Source of the DNA: Rehmannia glutinosa
Taxonomy: Eukaryota; Streptophyta; Magnoliopsida; Lamiales; Orobanchaceae
Assembly: GCA_016081115.2 (NCBI GenBank)
Contig: JABTTQ020001791.1
Location: 186,001 to 250,000 of the forward strand
Direction: 5' to 3'
Length of the DNA stretch: 64,000 nucleotides
Part shown: positions 11,864 through 25,100 of the stretch, one piece after another
Position numbering within the stretch: the stretch's first letter is position 1
Layout of the letters: every line of letters begins with the position of its first letter
Notes under the pieces: model-generated
What the model was told of the DNA's origin: nothing
The model's database searches: none
Seen by the model: only the letters and a program-made list of their open reading frames with translations
Program-made: the position numbers and the translations under genes

Positions 11864-12455
11864 TTACTAATAATTTTAAATTTTGTTGGTAAATATTTAT
11901 CTAGAAAGATTTTATCTACAATTTACCATTATCATAATACTTACATATATTTTTCTGTAGGTAAATAAATTTTTTCTTATGGTATTCATTGATGCAATTA
12001 TTGTTGACTGAATTTCGACCAGAGCAGAAATCTCAATTGAGATGATGATATTGAGAAAATAAAAACACATGGAGATAACCTGACGATTAAAATCTAATAT
12101 CAGAGATGAATATCACTTTTACTCGTAAGATAAAAAAAACCGCCTCTTTCAAAAATCAAGTCAGGTAAACATATTAATATTTTTTTAGGATAAGGACACA
12201 ATTACCCTACTTTTTCCTAAAAATCTTTAAAGATACGCCTCTTCACAATAGATACTCCGCTTCTCCTTTTCTTCACAACATATACGCCCCTCTCTTTTTC
12301 TTAACATCAAATACACTTCCTCCTTCTTCACGCTCCCGGTCCCCTGTTTTATCCACATTATATATGTTCCCCTGTTTTCTTCAGGGCATATATCCTCCAA
12401 CTTATAAACTTCAACATAGATCTCAAAAAACATCAACAATAAAACATAAGAAGAA

Positions 12456-12486
<31 letters not shown>

Positions 12487-13765
12487 AAGAAGAAGACGAA
12501 GGAAGAGGAGGAGAAAAGGAACTAATAGCGTAAAATTGTAGAAAATAAGAAGAAGAAGAAGAAAAGAAAAACAAGAAGAACAAGAAGAAGAAAAGTGAAC
12601 TAGTTGTAGAAATTAACAATAGAAACCAGAAAAAACAAAAATATTCAAGGTAAGCAACAACTTTTGATCTGAGATGCATTGAAAATTGATGGTTACAACT
12701 AAAATCTGGTCATTTTTGTTAGTTGTTTCAACTGATTGTTTTAGAGTTGTTTCGAACATGTTTTGCTAATACAATTGTGTTACTTCTTTTATTAATTTCT
12801 AAAGTTGTTTCAAGCATGTTTCAAACATGTTTCAAGATTATTTCATAATTGTTTCTTACGATCAAGATTGTTTCATAGTTGTTTCTTGCTCATTTTCAAC
12901 ACTGCTATACATGGTTTTTAAAATATTAGTATTGAAATAGTGAATCACATATTTCTTTTATGTTTCTTATACTTATTTTGTTTTTTTAAACCCTCTATAA
13001 TTAATTGTTGAATCATATACATCATATTTCCAAATTCATAATATTATAATAATACTTGAATCTTCCTCAAACAATAAAATGAAACAAAACATCAATATGA
13101 TGCAAAGGAAGATAAAATAGTAAGCACAAACAAGCAATAATGAAAATAAAACCAAATACATCAAATTCTAAATTCACAACACTATCTATATCCATACTTA
13201 ACTTATTCCTCAAATAATTAAATAAAACCTCAATACACTGCAAAGAAAGAAAACAATAAGAACACATAAACAAGAATGAAAAAAACAACAAATTTAAAAG
13301 AAAAAAAGAGATTCACAGAAGCAGTCAAAAACTCATCAAGATAATATAAGCTGTGAAAACAGAATTGGACTAGAAAACATATTTAAAAAAAGCAAAATCA
13401 CAAATAAATCATCACAAATTAAAAAAATATATATATATAATGTTTCATAATTGTTTCTAGCTTGTTTCTAATTGTTCCATAACAGAAAGACGGAAAGAGA
13501 AAATAGAAAAGCGTAAAAAAGTAAAAAAACATTAGCCCTGGACGTATATAAGTAAAAAAAAAAAGCGTACAAAAATCCACTGAGCGTACAAAAGTCATTT
13601 TTCCCAAAAAGTGGGTATTTTTTTTGGAATTTTCCCTATTTTTTCCAACCCTAAGGCCTCGTGTAATTGTTGGATCAGGTTATATTATTAAAATTTCAAG
13701 CCTAATAAAACATTTAATGCATGATTACTTTCATTTTTTTTTTGTAGATGATAGATGATAAAACC
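11864..13765. other. AT-rich spacer, no gene recognised
   Basis: This stretch holds low-complexity and short repeated motifs (TTGTTTCA/TTTCAAGCATG variants at 12720-12900) but no credible coding region. The longest minus-strand frame in it is a translation of the GAA microsatellite and is not a gene. Confidence 0.6.
12457..12496. repeat. GAA trinucleotide microsatellite
   Basis: This is an uninterrupted AAG/GAA run, with broken GAA and GGA repeats continuing to about 12600. It is a polypurine tract on the + strand. Confidence 0.95.
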
Positions 13766-13867
13766 TAAGGGCTTCTCCAACCCAACTTCAAATCCCATAC
13801 TATTATACAAAATATGCAAAAAATTCCCTCCAACCAACTCTAAACCTTACACCAAATTTGGTGTAGA

Positions 13868-13903
13868 GAATAGTATTACACCAAATTTGGTGTAATACTA
13901 TTC
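13868..13903. repeat. Perfect 36-bp palindrome
   Basis: The left arm GAATAGTATTACACCAAA is followed directly by its exact reverse complement, with no spacer. It lies inside the MITE-like element and would form a cruciform or RNA hairpin. Confidence 0.95.
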
Positions 13904-14260
13904 ATTTTCAACAAATTTGGTGTAATGTAATATCCCCTATTTCCCCTCCAATTCTTCTTCTACTTCAAATTTAAATTCCAATTATATCCTCATTCTATAT
14001 GTAATTAATTTATATAACATGTTTTTAATAATTAATTAATATTTTCTATACATAATAATAAATAACAAATAACTTTAATTAAACTAAAAGAGATACTAAT
14101 ATTAATTTTAATATTTATTTTTGAAATAATTAATTAAATATTAATTAATTGTAAGTTTTTATAGTTAATTATATTAACAATAATAAATATAATTAAATGA
14201 AATAATTGTATAAATAAATAAATTTGGTTATTAGAAAATGAAGAAGAAAGAATAAAATAT

Positions 14261-14428
14261 TCATTTGGTATAAGATTTGGTGTAATAAGTTGGAGATTAT
14301 TTTGACAAATTACACAAAAACATCAAATTTGGTGCAATGAATTGTCATTTGGTATAAGATTTGGTATAATAAGTTGGAGATTATTTTGACAAATTACACC
14401 AAAACATCAAATTTGGTGCAATGGATTG
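14261..14428. repeat. Tandem duplication, two 84-bp units
   Basis: 14261-14344 and 14345-14428 are the same 84-bp unit (starting TCATTTGGTATAAGATTTGG, ending GTGCAATGRATTG) with only a few differences. It is part of the MITE-like element. Confidence 0.93.
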
Positions 14429-14445
14429 AAGATGGTATAAGCCAG

Positions 14446-14813
14446 CTATAACAAACAGGTCCAAAAGGTGTGGACGACATAACTGAAAAGACAAGTTTGA
14501 CCCTTTAAATTATTAAAATTTCCAATATACATATTCCCTTCAGATCCGCATAAGTGTGGTGTAAATTTAAAAAGCAATAGGAGGAGAATCATCAACCAAA
14601 AGCAGGGGCTGTGAGAACGCCACGTGGACGGTCCGATCTGGCCACAACCGACTCTGCGCACAATATTAGGTCAATATTAGGTTGCGTCTTCATGCCTCAC
14701 GGATTATCTTCTCAGCAATTATTCAACCGCTTTCTCTCTCTTCAAACCCTAGAATATTTTCTCTCTAGAAATAAAAATTGTTTCTCTCGCTCGAAATTTC
14801 GCCAGATCCTGAA
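14446..14813 (+). promoter_or_regulatory. Proximal upstream region and 5' leader of the kinase gene
   Basis: This is the sequence between the MITE-like element and the kinase ATG. It contains pyrimidine-rich patches (TTTCTCTCTCTTC near 14730, TTTTCTCTC near 14757) of the kind found around plant transcription starts. No clear TATA box was found. The transcription start was not located. Confidence 0.45.
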
Positions 14814-17800
14814 ATGGAGATGGAACGCGTGACTGAGCTGACGATGGATCGGCGGCCGAGGAAAAGGGCGCGGTTGGGCTGGGATGTTCTTCCTCAAGCC
14901 CCTAAGGTATTTTCTATCAGATCTTTAAATTCTTTGTTATCTCCATTTTTTTTTGGCTTTTTTTTTTTTGTAGATCTGATGCAAAATTATGATTATTATT
15001 GGATCAGGTATGAATAAAGTTTTTAGTTTTGTATGATGATTCAGGCTGATGCTAGTTTTTTTAGATCTGTGCGGTTTCTTATGAATCTTGACTCTGCCTT
15101 TGTGATTTATTTTATTTATATCCGAGGTCCGGGTCTACTTTTGATATTTTGAGTGCAGATGTTTCTTTTTCTTAAGGAAATTAAGACTTGATTATCTTAA
15201 TTTTTTAATTATTTTTGGAATCAAATAAAGCTTCCGTAGAATTAGTTAGATGAGTCTCAAAACAAGTTCTTTCCTTTTTGGTTTTGGATTTTGTCATGAT
15301 GATTTATTTTTCAACGTAATTTTATGTTGATTATTTAATTTTCCTTGGAAGTTTTTTAATTACTATTTTGTTTTTTGAATACTTTTCAACGTTTTGGTTT
15401 TTCTGTTGGTTTGTGTATAGAATGGAGTGTTTTTGGTATGGTGCGCAGTGGTATCGAGGAGGTAAAAAAATTAATAATTTTTGATATTGAGGAATATATG
15501 TGAATGGGTGCCTGTGTGTAGGCTCAGCTAGGATTGTTTTCTGGACAAGAGATTGGAAATGTGACAAGCTATGCACCTTCGAGGGCAATCTCGGATCATC
15601 CTAGTTCACTTTTTGTTAAGGGCCTGGCTCGAAATGGTTCTCCCCCATGGCGAGAAGATGACAAAGATGGCCATTATATGTTTGAGACCGGAGATAATTT
15701 AACATCTCGCTGTAACTACCTTCACTATCATCAGAACCTATTATTTTTGTTATTGCCGCCTACATTTTGTGGACTGTATGGATGAATTGACCTGTATTGT
15801 GTACTTAAAAGCACCATAAATGATGAGTTTGGTTTCATAATGGTATTTGTGTCAATAGTTCTCTAATTTGGATAAGGGCTAGATTATATTATAACCATAA
15901 GTTTTCAAATGATTGAAAAAAAAATCTCCTTTTAAGTTTAAGAACTATGCTGTATGTTTTGCTTTATATGGTACACGTGATCATCCATAAATTTCCTTTG
16001 TACTAATGCTTTGTCTTGATATTTGTTTTTGCAGATAAGATTCATAGCAAGATGGGTGAAGGTATGCTAATTTTGCTAGTTTTGTTTTGCCATGATGCTA
16101 TTCTTCCTTTTTTTTCATATCAACTAAAATTCTTCATCATGCAGGCACCTTTGGTCAGGTTTTGGAGTGTTGGGATAGGGAAAACAAAGAAATGGTTGCC
16201 ATTAAAATTGTTCGTGGTATTAAGAAATATCGCGACGCAGCGATGATTGAGGTAGATGTGCTCCAACAACTTGGTAAACATGACAAAGGTGGCAATCGGT
16301 GAGTTCCTATTTCTAGTATGAGCAATGTTGCCGCTCTTTTCGGCTTTTGTAAATAATTGCAGTGGTTGAACAAGTTTATTCCTTGCAGTTGTGTTCAAAT
16401 ACGGAACTGGTTTGACTATCGTAACCATATCTGTATTGTAAGTATATAATTGATTTGGTGGATTAAATTCCCCAACCTAACAACTATTACGGGGATTAAA
16501 GCTGTCCGTGGACTTAAATGGTTTCAACAGGTTTTGAGAAGCTTGGACCAAGCTTATACGATTTCCTACGGAAAAACAATTATCGCTCATTTCCCATTGA
16601 TCTTGTCCGTGAGATTGGCAGACAACTGTTGGAATGTGTAGCATGTGTGTAAATAGTTTCTTCTCATCCATTCTATTTCTTATAAAAGATTCTATCAATG
16701 GGGCATCAATAGTAGCCATCTAGTCTTCTGATAATATTTGATATGAGACAGCATATTTTGGCATCAAGTCTGAACTCTTTTACTCAACTTACGGTGAAAG
16801 ATTGGTTTGTTGTTGTGTTATTGTGTTGATTGTTTCTCTATTACCACAGTTATGCATGATTTGCACCTCATACATACGGACTTGAAGCCTGAAAATATTC
16901 TTCTTGTGTCATCGGAATACATAAAAGTTCCTGACTACAAGGTAGTTTGTGTGGCCTTGTGTATGGCCTTGCCCGTTTAGTATTTTAATGCAAGCGCATG
17001 GGTTAATTTCCTGTTTGTGCTGAAATTCTCATTTGCTGCATGTCTCCAGGGTTCTTCAAGGTCTCCTAAGGATAGTTCTTATTACAAGAGAATCCCAAAG
17101 TCAAGTGCTATCAAGGTAATTGATTTTGGTAGCACAACATATGACAAGCAGGACCAGTCATACATCGTATCAACACGACATTACCGAGCTCCTGAAGTTA
17201 TTCTAGGTAGATTGGATTTAAGAATGAACTTCTTGTCTGTCTTGGTGATCATGATTTTTCTTTTACATTGCTTACAATGTTATGTCCCCTTTGGTTTCAG
17301 GACATGGATGGAGTTACCCTTGTGATTTATGGAGTGTTGGATGTATTTTGGTGGAGCTTTGCTCGGTATGCTAACTTGGTGCCATTCATTTGGTTTGTGG
17401 TGGTGGTGGTTGGTTATGATTTGCTCATAAAATTTTCTAATAATTACGTTGTCCATCTCTCATTCAGGGTGAAGCATTGTTTCAAACCCATGAAAATTTG
17501 GAGCACCTTGCGATGATGGAAAGAGTCCTTGGACCTTTACCCCAGCACATGTTGAAGAAAGCAGAGTAAGCTTTCATCTGCTTTTTCCTGTCAGATGGAA
17601 CATATTTGTTAACAATTTACTTAGTTGGTTGGTTGCGTTGTTTTTTTCCAGTCGACATGCAGAGAAGTATGTTAGAAGGGGTAGGCTAGACTGGCCGGAG
17701 GGGGCGGCATCCAGAGATAGTATAAAAGCTGTTTTGAAGTTGCCCCGACTTCAGAATTTGATCATGCAACATGTAGATCACTCTGCAGGAGATCTTATTC

Positions 17801-17901
17801 AATTATTACAAGGGCTTCTGAGATATGATCCTGCCGAAAGGTTGTCAGCCCAGGACGCCTTAAGACACCCGTTCTTCACCAGGGATCATCTAAGGAGATA
17901 A
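14814..17901 (+). CDS. AFC2: AFC2-type LAMMER (CLK) dual-specificity protein kinase, 11 exons, one frameshift
   Basis: LAMMER kinases phosphorylate SR splicing factors in the nucleus. Exons by GT/AG sites: 14814-14906, 15522-15711, 16035-16061, 16145-16298, 16389-16437, 16531-16644, 16850-16941, 17050-17206, 17301-17365, 17468-17565, 17652-17901 (TAA). They total 1289 nt, one short of 430 codons, close to the ~430 residues usual for plant AFC2. Seen: N-terminal MDRRPRKRARLGWDVLPQ (basic, likely nuclear), glycine loop GEGTFGQV (exons 3-4), VAIKIV lysine (~124), IHTDLKPEN catalytic Asp (~220), VIDFG (~265), APEVILG, and the LAMMER signature EHLAMMERVLG in exon 10. Oddity: exon 5 ends ATT|GTAAGT and exon 6 starts GTTTTGAGAAG, where VFEK needs one more T; as written the canonical join shifts frame and stops in exon 6. 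All other exons join in frame, so this is either one real deletion or a T-run assembly error. Confidence 0.95.
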
Positions 17902-19790
17902 TGTATTTTATTGGATGATGAGCTATTGTGGACTATGCCAGTTAAGATGATGCAATGCAGTATATGAGGCACTGGTTGGGTTTTATGAAGACGACGAAAT
18001 TGCTTCGCTCTGGTGTACATAGATTCCAACATTATAGAGAGTGGTCAATGTATCAACGCCTCGGCTTCTTGATCATTTTTCCTCTGCCTTGTACTTGCTC
18101 TCTTATTATATGAAAAATACTTCTTGACTTGGGATCTGTACCATAGAATATAGATATAATGTATTTCTACTCACTTCTCAAGCTTGAGCCCAGAACTCCT
18201 ATTTTTGCAAATAATTTTGTAATTTTCATCTCACTATGCCCGACTGAATCATCTGTTTATGGACCTTTTGAGATATGTAAGAATGGAATTTGTTTCTAAG
18301 ATCCCTCGAGCTGTTCTAAATAGAAAAATGTAGTTTGACAAGTGAAAAAGTTAAAACTATGATTATAAAGTGATCAAATAAATTGACAAGATCAGATAAA
18401 TTACTGTGCTTGTAATTGTACAGCAACATTACAATTCGTGCCTTTGATGGAGAAATAGTGCGACTCTGATGAGTTAGTACCTGCATTGAAGTTTTTTGGC
18501 TGAGTTTTATTGGATAATAAGATGTAACGGTGAATTCACTCTAATTTTTAAACTGCTATTTGATTGAGTTGTTTTATTGTGGGAAAACTTTAAGAACATG
18601 TTTGCTTAGTAATTTTTAAAGAGTATTGCATGTATATGTATAATATATAGGGGGTCGGATCTATGAGACCTGTGCTTGCGGTGAGACCGTGGGATTGATC
18701 TAAACCATTATAATAAATATGTATGCAAAGAAGTCAATAATAGTAAAAGTGATTATTTCTATAAACTAATTAATAATTTTGTTACAATATATTTTTGGAT
18801 TGATTATTAACTTTAGTGACGATTTTTATTAGAAGAGATATCTGCTTAGGAATTTTAAGAGCTAACTAGAATTCTGAAATCTCAAATTTGTTGGTATGAT
18901 CAAGGAATGAATATGGTTTTTGTTTATCTTTGAGAATGGTTCCATGGTGGAAACAGATCGTCCAAATAGTCCAGCTGGCTAGGATCTTTTCTGCCTTCTG
19001 TGTTTATGCAGTTGAGATAACGTTTGGGAAGATAAGGTTGCGATTGCTTATGGATATCGAAAATTTTTCTTTTCGTTCCGCTAGAGATTTTTTTTTAACT
19101 AAAAATATGAATACTTATGAAAATGTTCGTAAAGTACATTATTTACTCGTTGTCACTTTATTCTCTCATCAATTGTTTTTACTCATTTTTCAAAACTAGT
19201 AAGGTGTACGTGCGTTGCACGTGATCCAAATAATTTTGTTAATTTAATTAAAATCAAATCTTAAAGTTGGAATTATTTTTGATTAAATTATTTTTATTCA
19301 TAATAAATTTCGCTCACGTGTTTTAATCCTAAAATTAAATTTGCTAGATTAAGATTAAACTTCTTAGTAGGTGAAATGTAGTTATGATTTTTGAACAAAA
19401 AAACGCTATATTTAAATGATATTATTATTGAAGAAAGTACAATGAATATGAAAACTCAAGAGAACTATAAGTTTAAAAAAAATGATTTCCACGAACTTAT
19501 TTTGTATCAATTTATCTCTTGTTTTATTTTGTCTCATTTTTCTTTATACTCGACTTTGAGATTTTTTTTCAAATTTATTTTCTAAAGCATTCTTAGCCCG
19601 AACATGACTGGTTGATATATTGACGTCTTCCTCCTTTTCTTAATCTTTGAAATGAAATCGGCTCAACTACAACATTCACCTGTTCACCACATATGTAATG
19701 TTGCTAAGAGAGATGAGAAATTGAATTTCTTTTTATTGTTAGAAGCTTAGCTCCCAATAATATTTTGACTCATCTTGTTCTCCCTGGTAG
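17902..19790. other. 3' flank of the kinase gene and AT-rich spacer
   Basis: The first few hundred bases are probably 3' UTR and terminator; no canonical AATAAA was pinned down. About 18204-18306 is repeated in diverged form at 28665-28775. A GTGCGTTGCACGTG-type motif often seen in plant repeats lies near 19210. No coding region is supported. Confidence 0.5.
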
Positions 19791-19792
19791 AA

Positions 19793-19801
19793 TTAAATAT
19801 T
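19793..19801. repeat. 9-bp target duplication TTAAATATT, left copy
   Basis: It is identical to 19973-19981 on the far side of the 171-bp element. Nine bases is typical of Mutator-like insertions. Confidence 0.92.
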
Positions 19802-19972
19802 CGCAAAAATTTATGTGAGACGGTGAAAGTCTGTGAGACAGTGATACTTTTAGTGTAAAAAGTGATACGTATCTAAATACACTTAAATTAGTGTATTTAG
19901 ATAAAGTATCACTTTTCACACAAAAAGTATCACCGTCTCATGGTCTCACACCGTCTCACAAGAGACCTGTTG
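19802..19972. mobile_element. 171-bp Mutator-type MITE with inverted repeats
   Basis: The element is flanked by perfect 9-bp duplications (19793-19801, 19973-19981). Its ends are inverted repeats rich in GTGAGACGGT; the right end read inward is GGTCTCTTGTGAGACGGTG. It also carries AAAGTATCAC/GTGATACTTT motifs and a central near-palindrome (ATCTAAATACACT...AGTGTATTTAGAT). It has no coding capacity. The terminal motif and the AAAGTATCAC motif are shared with the large MULE at 44185-61967, which makes it a likely non-autonomous relative. Confidence 0.88.
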
Positions 19973-19981
19973 TTAAATATT

Positions 19982-22097
19982 TATGTATAATTAGAAACAA
20001 AGATAAAAACTAATCAATTATAATTGAAAATGATCAATAAATTAGTTCAATTTTTTTTAAAAAAAACATACTTTTATATCATATAAATGGCTGAACCACG
20101 ATCCATTTTCATCAACTATGCAAACTATACATCAACGAAAAAGGAAAAGTAAAAATATTAAGAAAAATAAGTCTTCTATAATATGATATTATTATATGTT
20201 CAATCAATATTGAATATTCACTTATTTGGCATCCGATATAATATAGTCGCTACCTCCTCAAATATAATAATGAAAGTACATTGTACGAAATTCATCAACA
20301 TTTTATATTTAAAATTCATGAAATAATGATTAGTATGTGATGGATGAATAAAATATTTAAGTAATACATGATTAATACATTGGTATTATTTCAACATTTT
20401 CCTCATTACATTATTGCAAGTGATATTTTCTTTATTTTTGAAAACTAATGCAATTTTTTTAAAACAATCATATCATGAAGATGTACGATCTGTTTTCCAT
20501 TTTATCAACAATTTCTTTGAAACAATAATACATATCCTATACATGAAATTATTTAACATAATGCACAAGATAACTACATGCATATTGCAAGTACATATAT
20601 AACATTATTGATATGATTGTTAAAATTTCAACTAATGGATGAGCCACGTATAAGGGGGCTTGCCCCCTAATTAAACCCACCTCAACTCTTTTTTTTCTTT
20701 CTTACAAAACTCACCCCAATTCCAATTGAAAGTTGTTATCTATTTATTTGCTTTCGTAATAATCTCCTACGACCCTCTTCCATTTTATTTATTTATTTAT
20801 TTATTTTTATATATTGGATTGATTTCTATTTTAAGTTTTACTGTAATCCGACCAAGACATTTTATTATTTTATATAAGATTACACACATTAATCCTTCTA
20901 TCTCCCCTCACCATTTTTTGACAATATTTTTCTTTCCTATAGTTTTAGTTCCTATCAATATTTTGTTATTATTTTGTGCTTCATTTCTTTATTGTTATTT
21001 AGTCTCTTATTTATTATCTCAATATATTGTTTTGTTTAGTTTGCATCATGAAAGAAGTACATCGAGCATTACAAAATTTATGTCCTTTTATTCATTTTCT
21101 TCACTGAATTATATAATCATCATTTTATTGTGTTAAAATATAGTAAAATAACAATTCTCCATTTTTTCTTTAATTCTTTATTTTTGGTGAACTTGTTGAA
21201 GTAACTACTTGTGTTCGTTTTTATTTTGTGGTGTTATCTATTTTCCCTTTCAATAGGTTATTAATTAGATACAAGTATTATTTATCTTAGATTAAATTAA
21301 AGCGAGTATATTCTGCAATTAATTATATACTAAATGATCAGTTTCTAATTGACTTGTTAGTACATATTGTCAAATAAATTGCTAAAAAGTGTTTAACCCT
21401 ACTTGTTAAATAATATTTTTGTAAAGTTTAGTAAATTAAGAATACTTTTCGACACAAGTATAGTAATTTAAATTTTTCATTATAAATAATAAATAATTAA
21501 ATATTTAATCGTGCGATTTTAACTTACATACCAATATATATTTTTAATATAACTTTTAGCATCTTATATTTTGCTTATCTTAAAACTTATAATATTTATG
21601 TAACATCAAAGCTTATACAGTTAACTTTTTAAATTTTTAATTTTTCATTTTACAGTAAATATATATATTCTTATTATTTTCTTTAAATTCCTCCTTTAAG
21701 TTCAAATTCATCCATTTGAATGCAACTTAATTGGAATCAAATATAATAAAAGCAACAAGCTCACATAGCAAATAAGTTATAATAATAAAAATTATATTTA
21801 CTCTTAATTATATAGTAAAATTATCTAACACCTGATGTTTATCAAGAGACTTCAATAATTGAAATTGATTTCAATCATTTGGTTTTTATAAATATATATT
21901 ATAGATAACTACCAATTTGAATTTAAAATGTCATGTCTTTTCTCCCAAAACTATGGCAATATGGGATATTAATCATTAAATAAAATTGTCATATATTGTT
22001 TTCTAAATATGGGGATGTGGTTGACAAATATTCAAACCTTAAGTTAATAATCATATAGTTATTTTGTTGAGTTCAACATAGTAAGCTAATTTTGATA
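19982..22097. other. AT-rich intergenic DNA
   Basis: No gene, repeat array or mobile-element ends could be supported. The ORFs here are chance frames in T-rich sequence. Confidence 0.6.
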
Positions 22098-22102
22098 ATA
22101 AA
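22098..22102. repeat. Target site duplication ATAAA, left copy
   Basis: Matches 26143-26147 directly after the closing CA of the 4.0 kb unit. The match is short and AT-rich, so on its own it is modest evidence; with the TG...CA ends it is persuasive. Confidence 0.7.
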
Positions 22103-25100
22103 TGTGAAGCCCCGATTTTTCTGAGCTATTAATTGATCCTTATTGTCGTTTATACTTTTGATCGACTATTTTACCGCGTCATTTTGACGGGTAATTATTA
22201 ATAATATATACATTTTGTATTTTATTTCATTTTATTTAATTACTTGTGATCATGATCTTTATTAATTCTATTCCTCATTTATGATCACTTGATTGATCAT
22301 TATTACTATTTTTTATTTATTAGTCACCTTAGAATTTTAATAGACTATTTATTTACCTTATAGAATTAAGAATTTGATTTAGATTAAGTGATCATGAGAC
22401 TTACAAGTGATCAAGGAAATCACTAATTATTTTGGAGATTGATATATTTCATCTATTATCATCAAATTTGGGACAAACAAAATATATGGAATTACCATAA
22501 TACCCTTGAAGTGGATGCCAACATGGATATTTTGGAGTAAAAATATCATCCAACTCTTGTACACCTACACCATATATTAGTCATCTTGTGTATAATTATA
22601 CCATTAATTCAAACATTATACACATCATCCCTCACATCACTTCTTTAATATTTTTTTTTTTTTTGCCAACATGTTGGAAGTCTTCCAACATTCCATTCAA
22701 ACCAAGTCTTGCCCATACTTTGACCTTCAAATTGTCTCCCATGCATGAGGCAAAATGCAAGACACAATTTGAAAAAATTCCTCTCCCCTCTCTCACTAGG
22801 TGGACGGCCATGAGGGCCATTTTGTGCCAAAATTCCATTTCATTTTTATCACTAACACATTCATCTCCTACACAAATCCTCCTCCTTCTCTCTAAAAACT
22901 CTCAACTTCTCTCTACTCTTCTTCTTATTTTCTTCTTCTATACTTAGAAAAATTTTCAACATTTTCCTCCTTATACTCCATAAAAATCGAACCAAACTAT
23001 ACCAAGGTAAGAAATTTTATCTTCAATCCATTTTTGATATCACATTGTTCATCTCTTCCACCTTCTTAACTTAAGTTTGAATTTGGTTTGGAGGTACATT
23101 TAGAAGACTTTGAAGATTAGAGCTTGACAACATTTTTGAAGAAGGACCTCAAGCTTGAAGAGAAACTAGTAGAGGAATTTAGACTACAAGGTAAGAATTG
23201 AGTACTAGACCCCTTCTTTCCTACTCTTTCTATTTTTTTCAAATTTTAACACCCCTTTTTCATTTTTGAGAAATATGGGCTGACCTTAGGTGATTTTGGA
23301 GTTGAGCCAAAATTTCCAATTTTCAAGCTTCAACTAGTCTCCAAACACCTACTACACAAGGTAAAGTGTAGTCCTTCTCCTTTCCTTATTTCCTTCTTTT
23401 TATCCTTAATTTTTCTCTCATTTTTCTAACTTCAAATTTTTGATATTTCTTGACCTAGGGGCTGACCTAAGAAGCCTCATCCAAAATTTGTGAAATTATT
23501 TTTTTATTTCACAATTTCCAATTTTAAGGTGGGTGGAAAAATATTTTCCAACTTTTAGGTGTTTTGATTAAATGCATGTAGAAAATTTGATCATGAGCCT
23601 TGAGATATATATAATCTATGTATTGCATGTCAATTTTATGTATCAAGTCATGAAAATTCTCAAGAGTTGCTCAAAATTACTATTTATTGAATTTTAGGTG
23701 CATGAATGTACACTTTAATGTTCTATTTGATGAATTCTTGTATGTATTGGACATGCATGTGTATGATCTTTAAAATCTATGTTTTGGATGCCTTATAACC
23801 TGGAAAAGTCGAGCATAATTGATTAAATTTCAATTTTGGACTTAAAAATACAAAAATGGAAAGTTGGTGGTCTAAATTGCAAGAAAATAAAAGTTAAAGG
23901 ACCCCTCTGCAAATTTCGAAATTTGGGGACTGTACTCAGGTTCAAAAATGACCTTTGGACATTTTAATAAAGTTTTAAGAGTTTTAAGATAAATAAAATC
24001 AACCTTTAAAAGCCCAAGGACTAGATTGTAAAATTTTGTAAGTTTAAGGGCTACTTTGCAATTTTTAAAACTGTACCAGACCTAAACTTTAAAATTTGAA
24101 ATTTTTACTCTTAAGGTACTGGGAATTACATATTTTAAAAGTATTTCAAAAATCCAAGTGGTTAGGGCTTGGAAAGCAATTTTACTAAAATTGAGGGACT
24201 AATGTGTAAAATACTAAACTTGAGGACCCAAATGAAATTTCCAGGACTTATGCAGCCCATGCACCTGGAAATATTAACTTAACTATAACTTAATTATATT
24301 TTGGACCCAAGGTTCAAATTTCATGACAATTGGACCCCTAAAAGCCTTAAAGGCAATTATTTCAAAATGGGACAAAAATGATATTTTCAAAAGTTAAAGG
24401 ACCTACACTTATTTCTTTTAAAAACTGCTTTTGTCCCAATATCCCACTAACCTTAATGACATTTTTCAACTGGAAATTCCGGTTTGTGAGTTCCGATTAT
24501 TTTAAACTTAAGGTCCGAATTGACAATTTTTACAAATTTGGGTCCCATGTGAGAATTTTACAAAATCTCGACCTCAAAATTTTAAAAACCTGAATCTCTG
24601 GACAATTTGGAGAATTTAGGAACTGACCTCTTAATTTTTCAAGGTCGGGATATTTATTTATTCAATTTTTAACCCCAAAAGTGTTAGTTTTTATAAAACG
24701 GGGCTAAATTACAATTTTTCTTTTATAAAGGACCTAACTCAAATTATTTTCTCTTTTACTAAAATAGCCCTGGACCCCTCGACTTGGAGATTTAATTAAA
24801 GTATTTTACATTCCCAAAAACCCTTGACTTATCGGATCAATTTGACCGATTAATAACGATCGCGGAGCGACTTCCTCGCTTGCGATTGTGAATCTATAAC
24901 AGGACTCATGTTTCACCTAATCTTTCAAGATATCGAAGATTTCTTATCCTTCCGATGATCATCTTCATCCAAATACTCCACCAACGCCATAATTGCCACT
25001 CACGTTTTTAAAAATTTTCCTAAAATCGCTTTCCTGAATCAATAATACTCATTGCCCGGTTGATCGCTTGTACTTGTAATTACTTTCCGCTGAGTCAACT

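Larger units (their letters stand above)
13768..14440. mobile_element. MITE-like AT-rich palindromic element upstream of the kinase gene
   Basis: The region starts GGGCTTCTCCAACCC and ends near GATGGTATAAGCC, a weak inverted match. It is filled with ACACCAAATTTGGTGT, itself a perfect palindrome, and related TTTGGTGTAAT motifs in both orientations. It has no coding capacity. The exact ends and target duplication are not clear, so the class (PIF/Harbinger- or hAT-like MITE) is a guess. It lies about 400 bp upstream of the kinase start codon. Confidence 0.5.

Noticed and set aside
12227..12679. 150-residue minus-strand ORF
   Set aside because: Its core is serine/phenylalanine low complexity from the GAA microsatellite, with no domain or gene context.
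20726..21136. 136-residue hydrophobic + strand ORF resembling a membrane protein
   Set aside because: Its composition (I, L, F, Y, S) is that expected from T-rich intergenic DNA; no motif, splice or promoter signal supports it.
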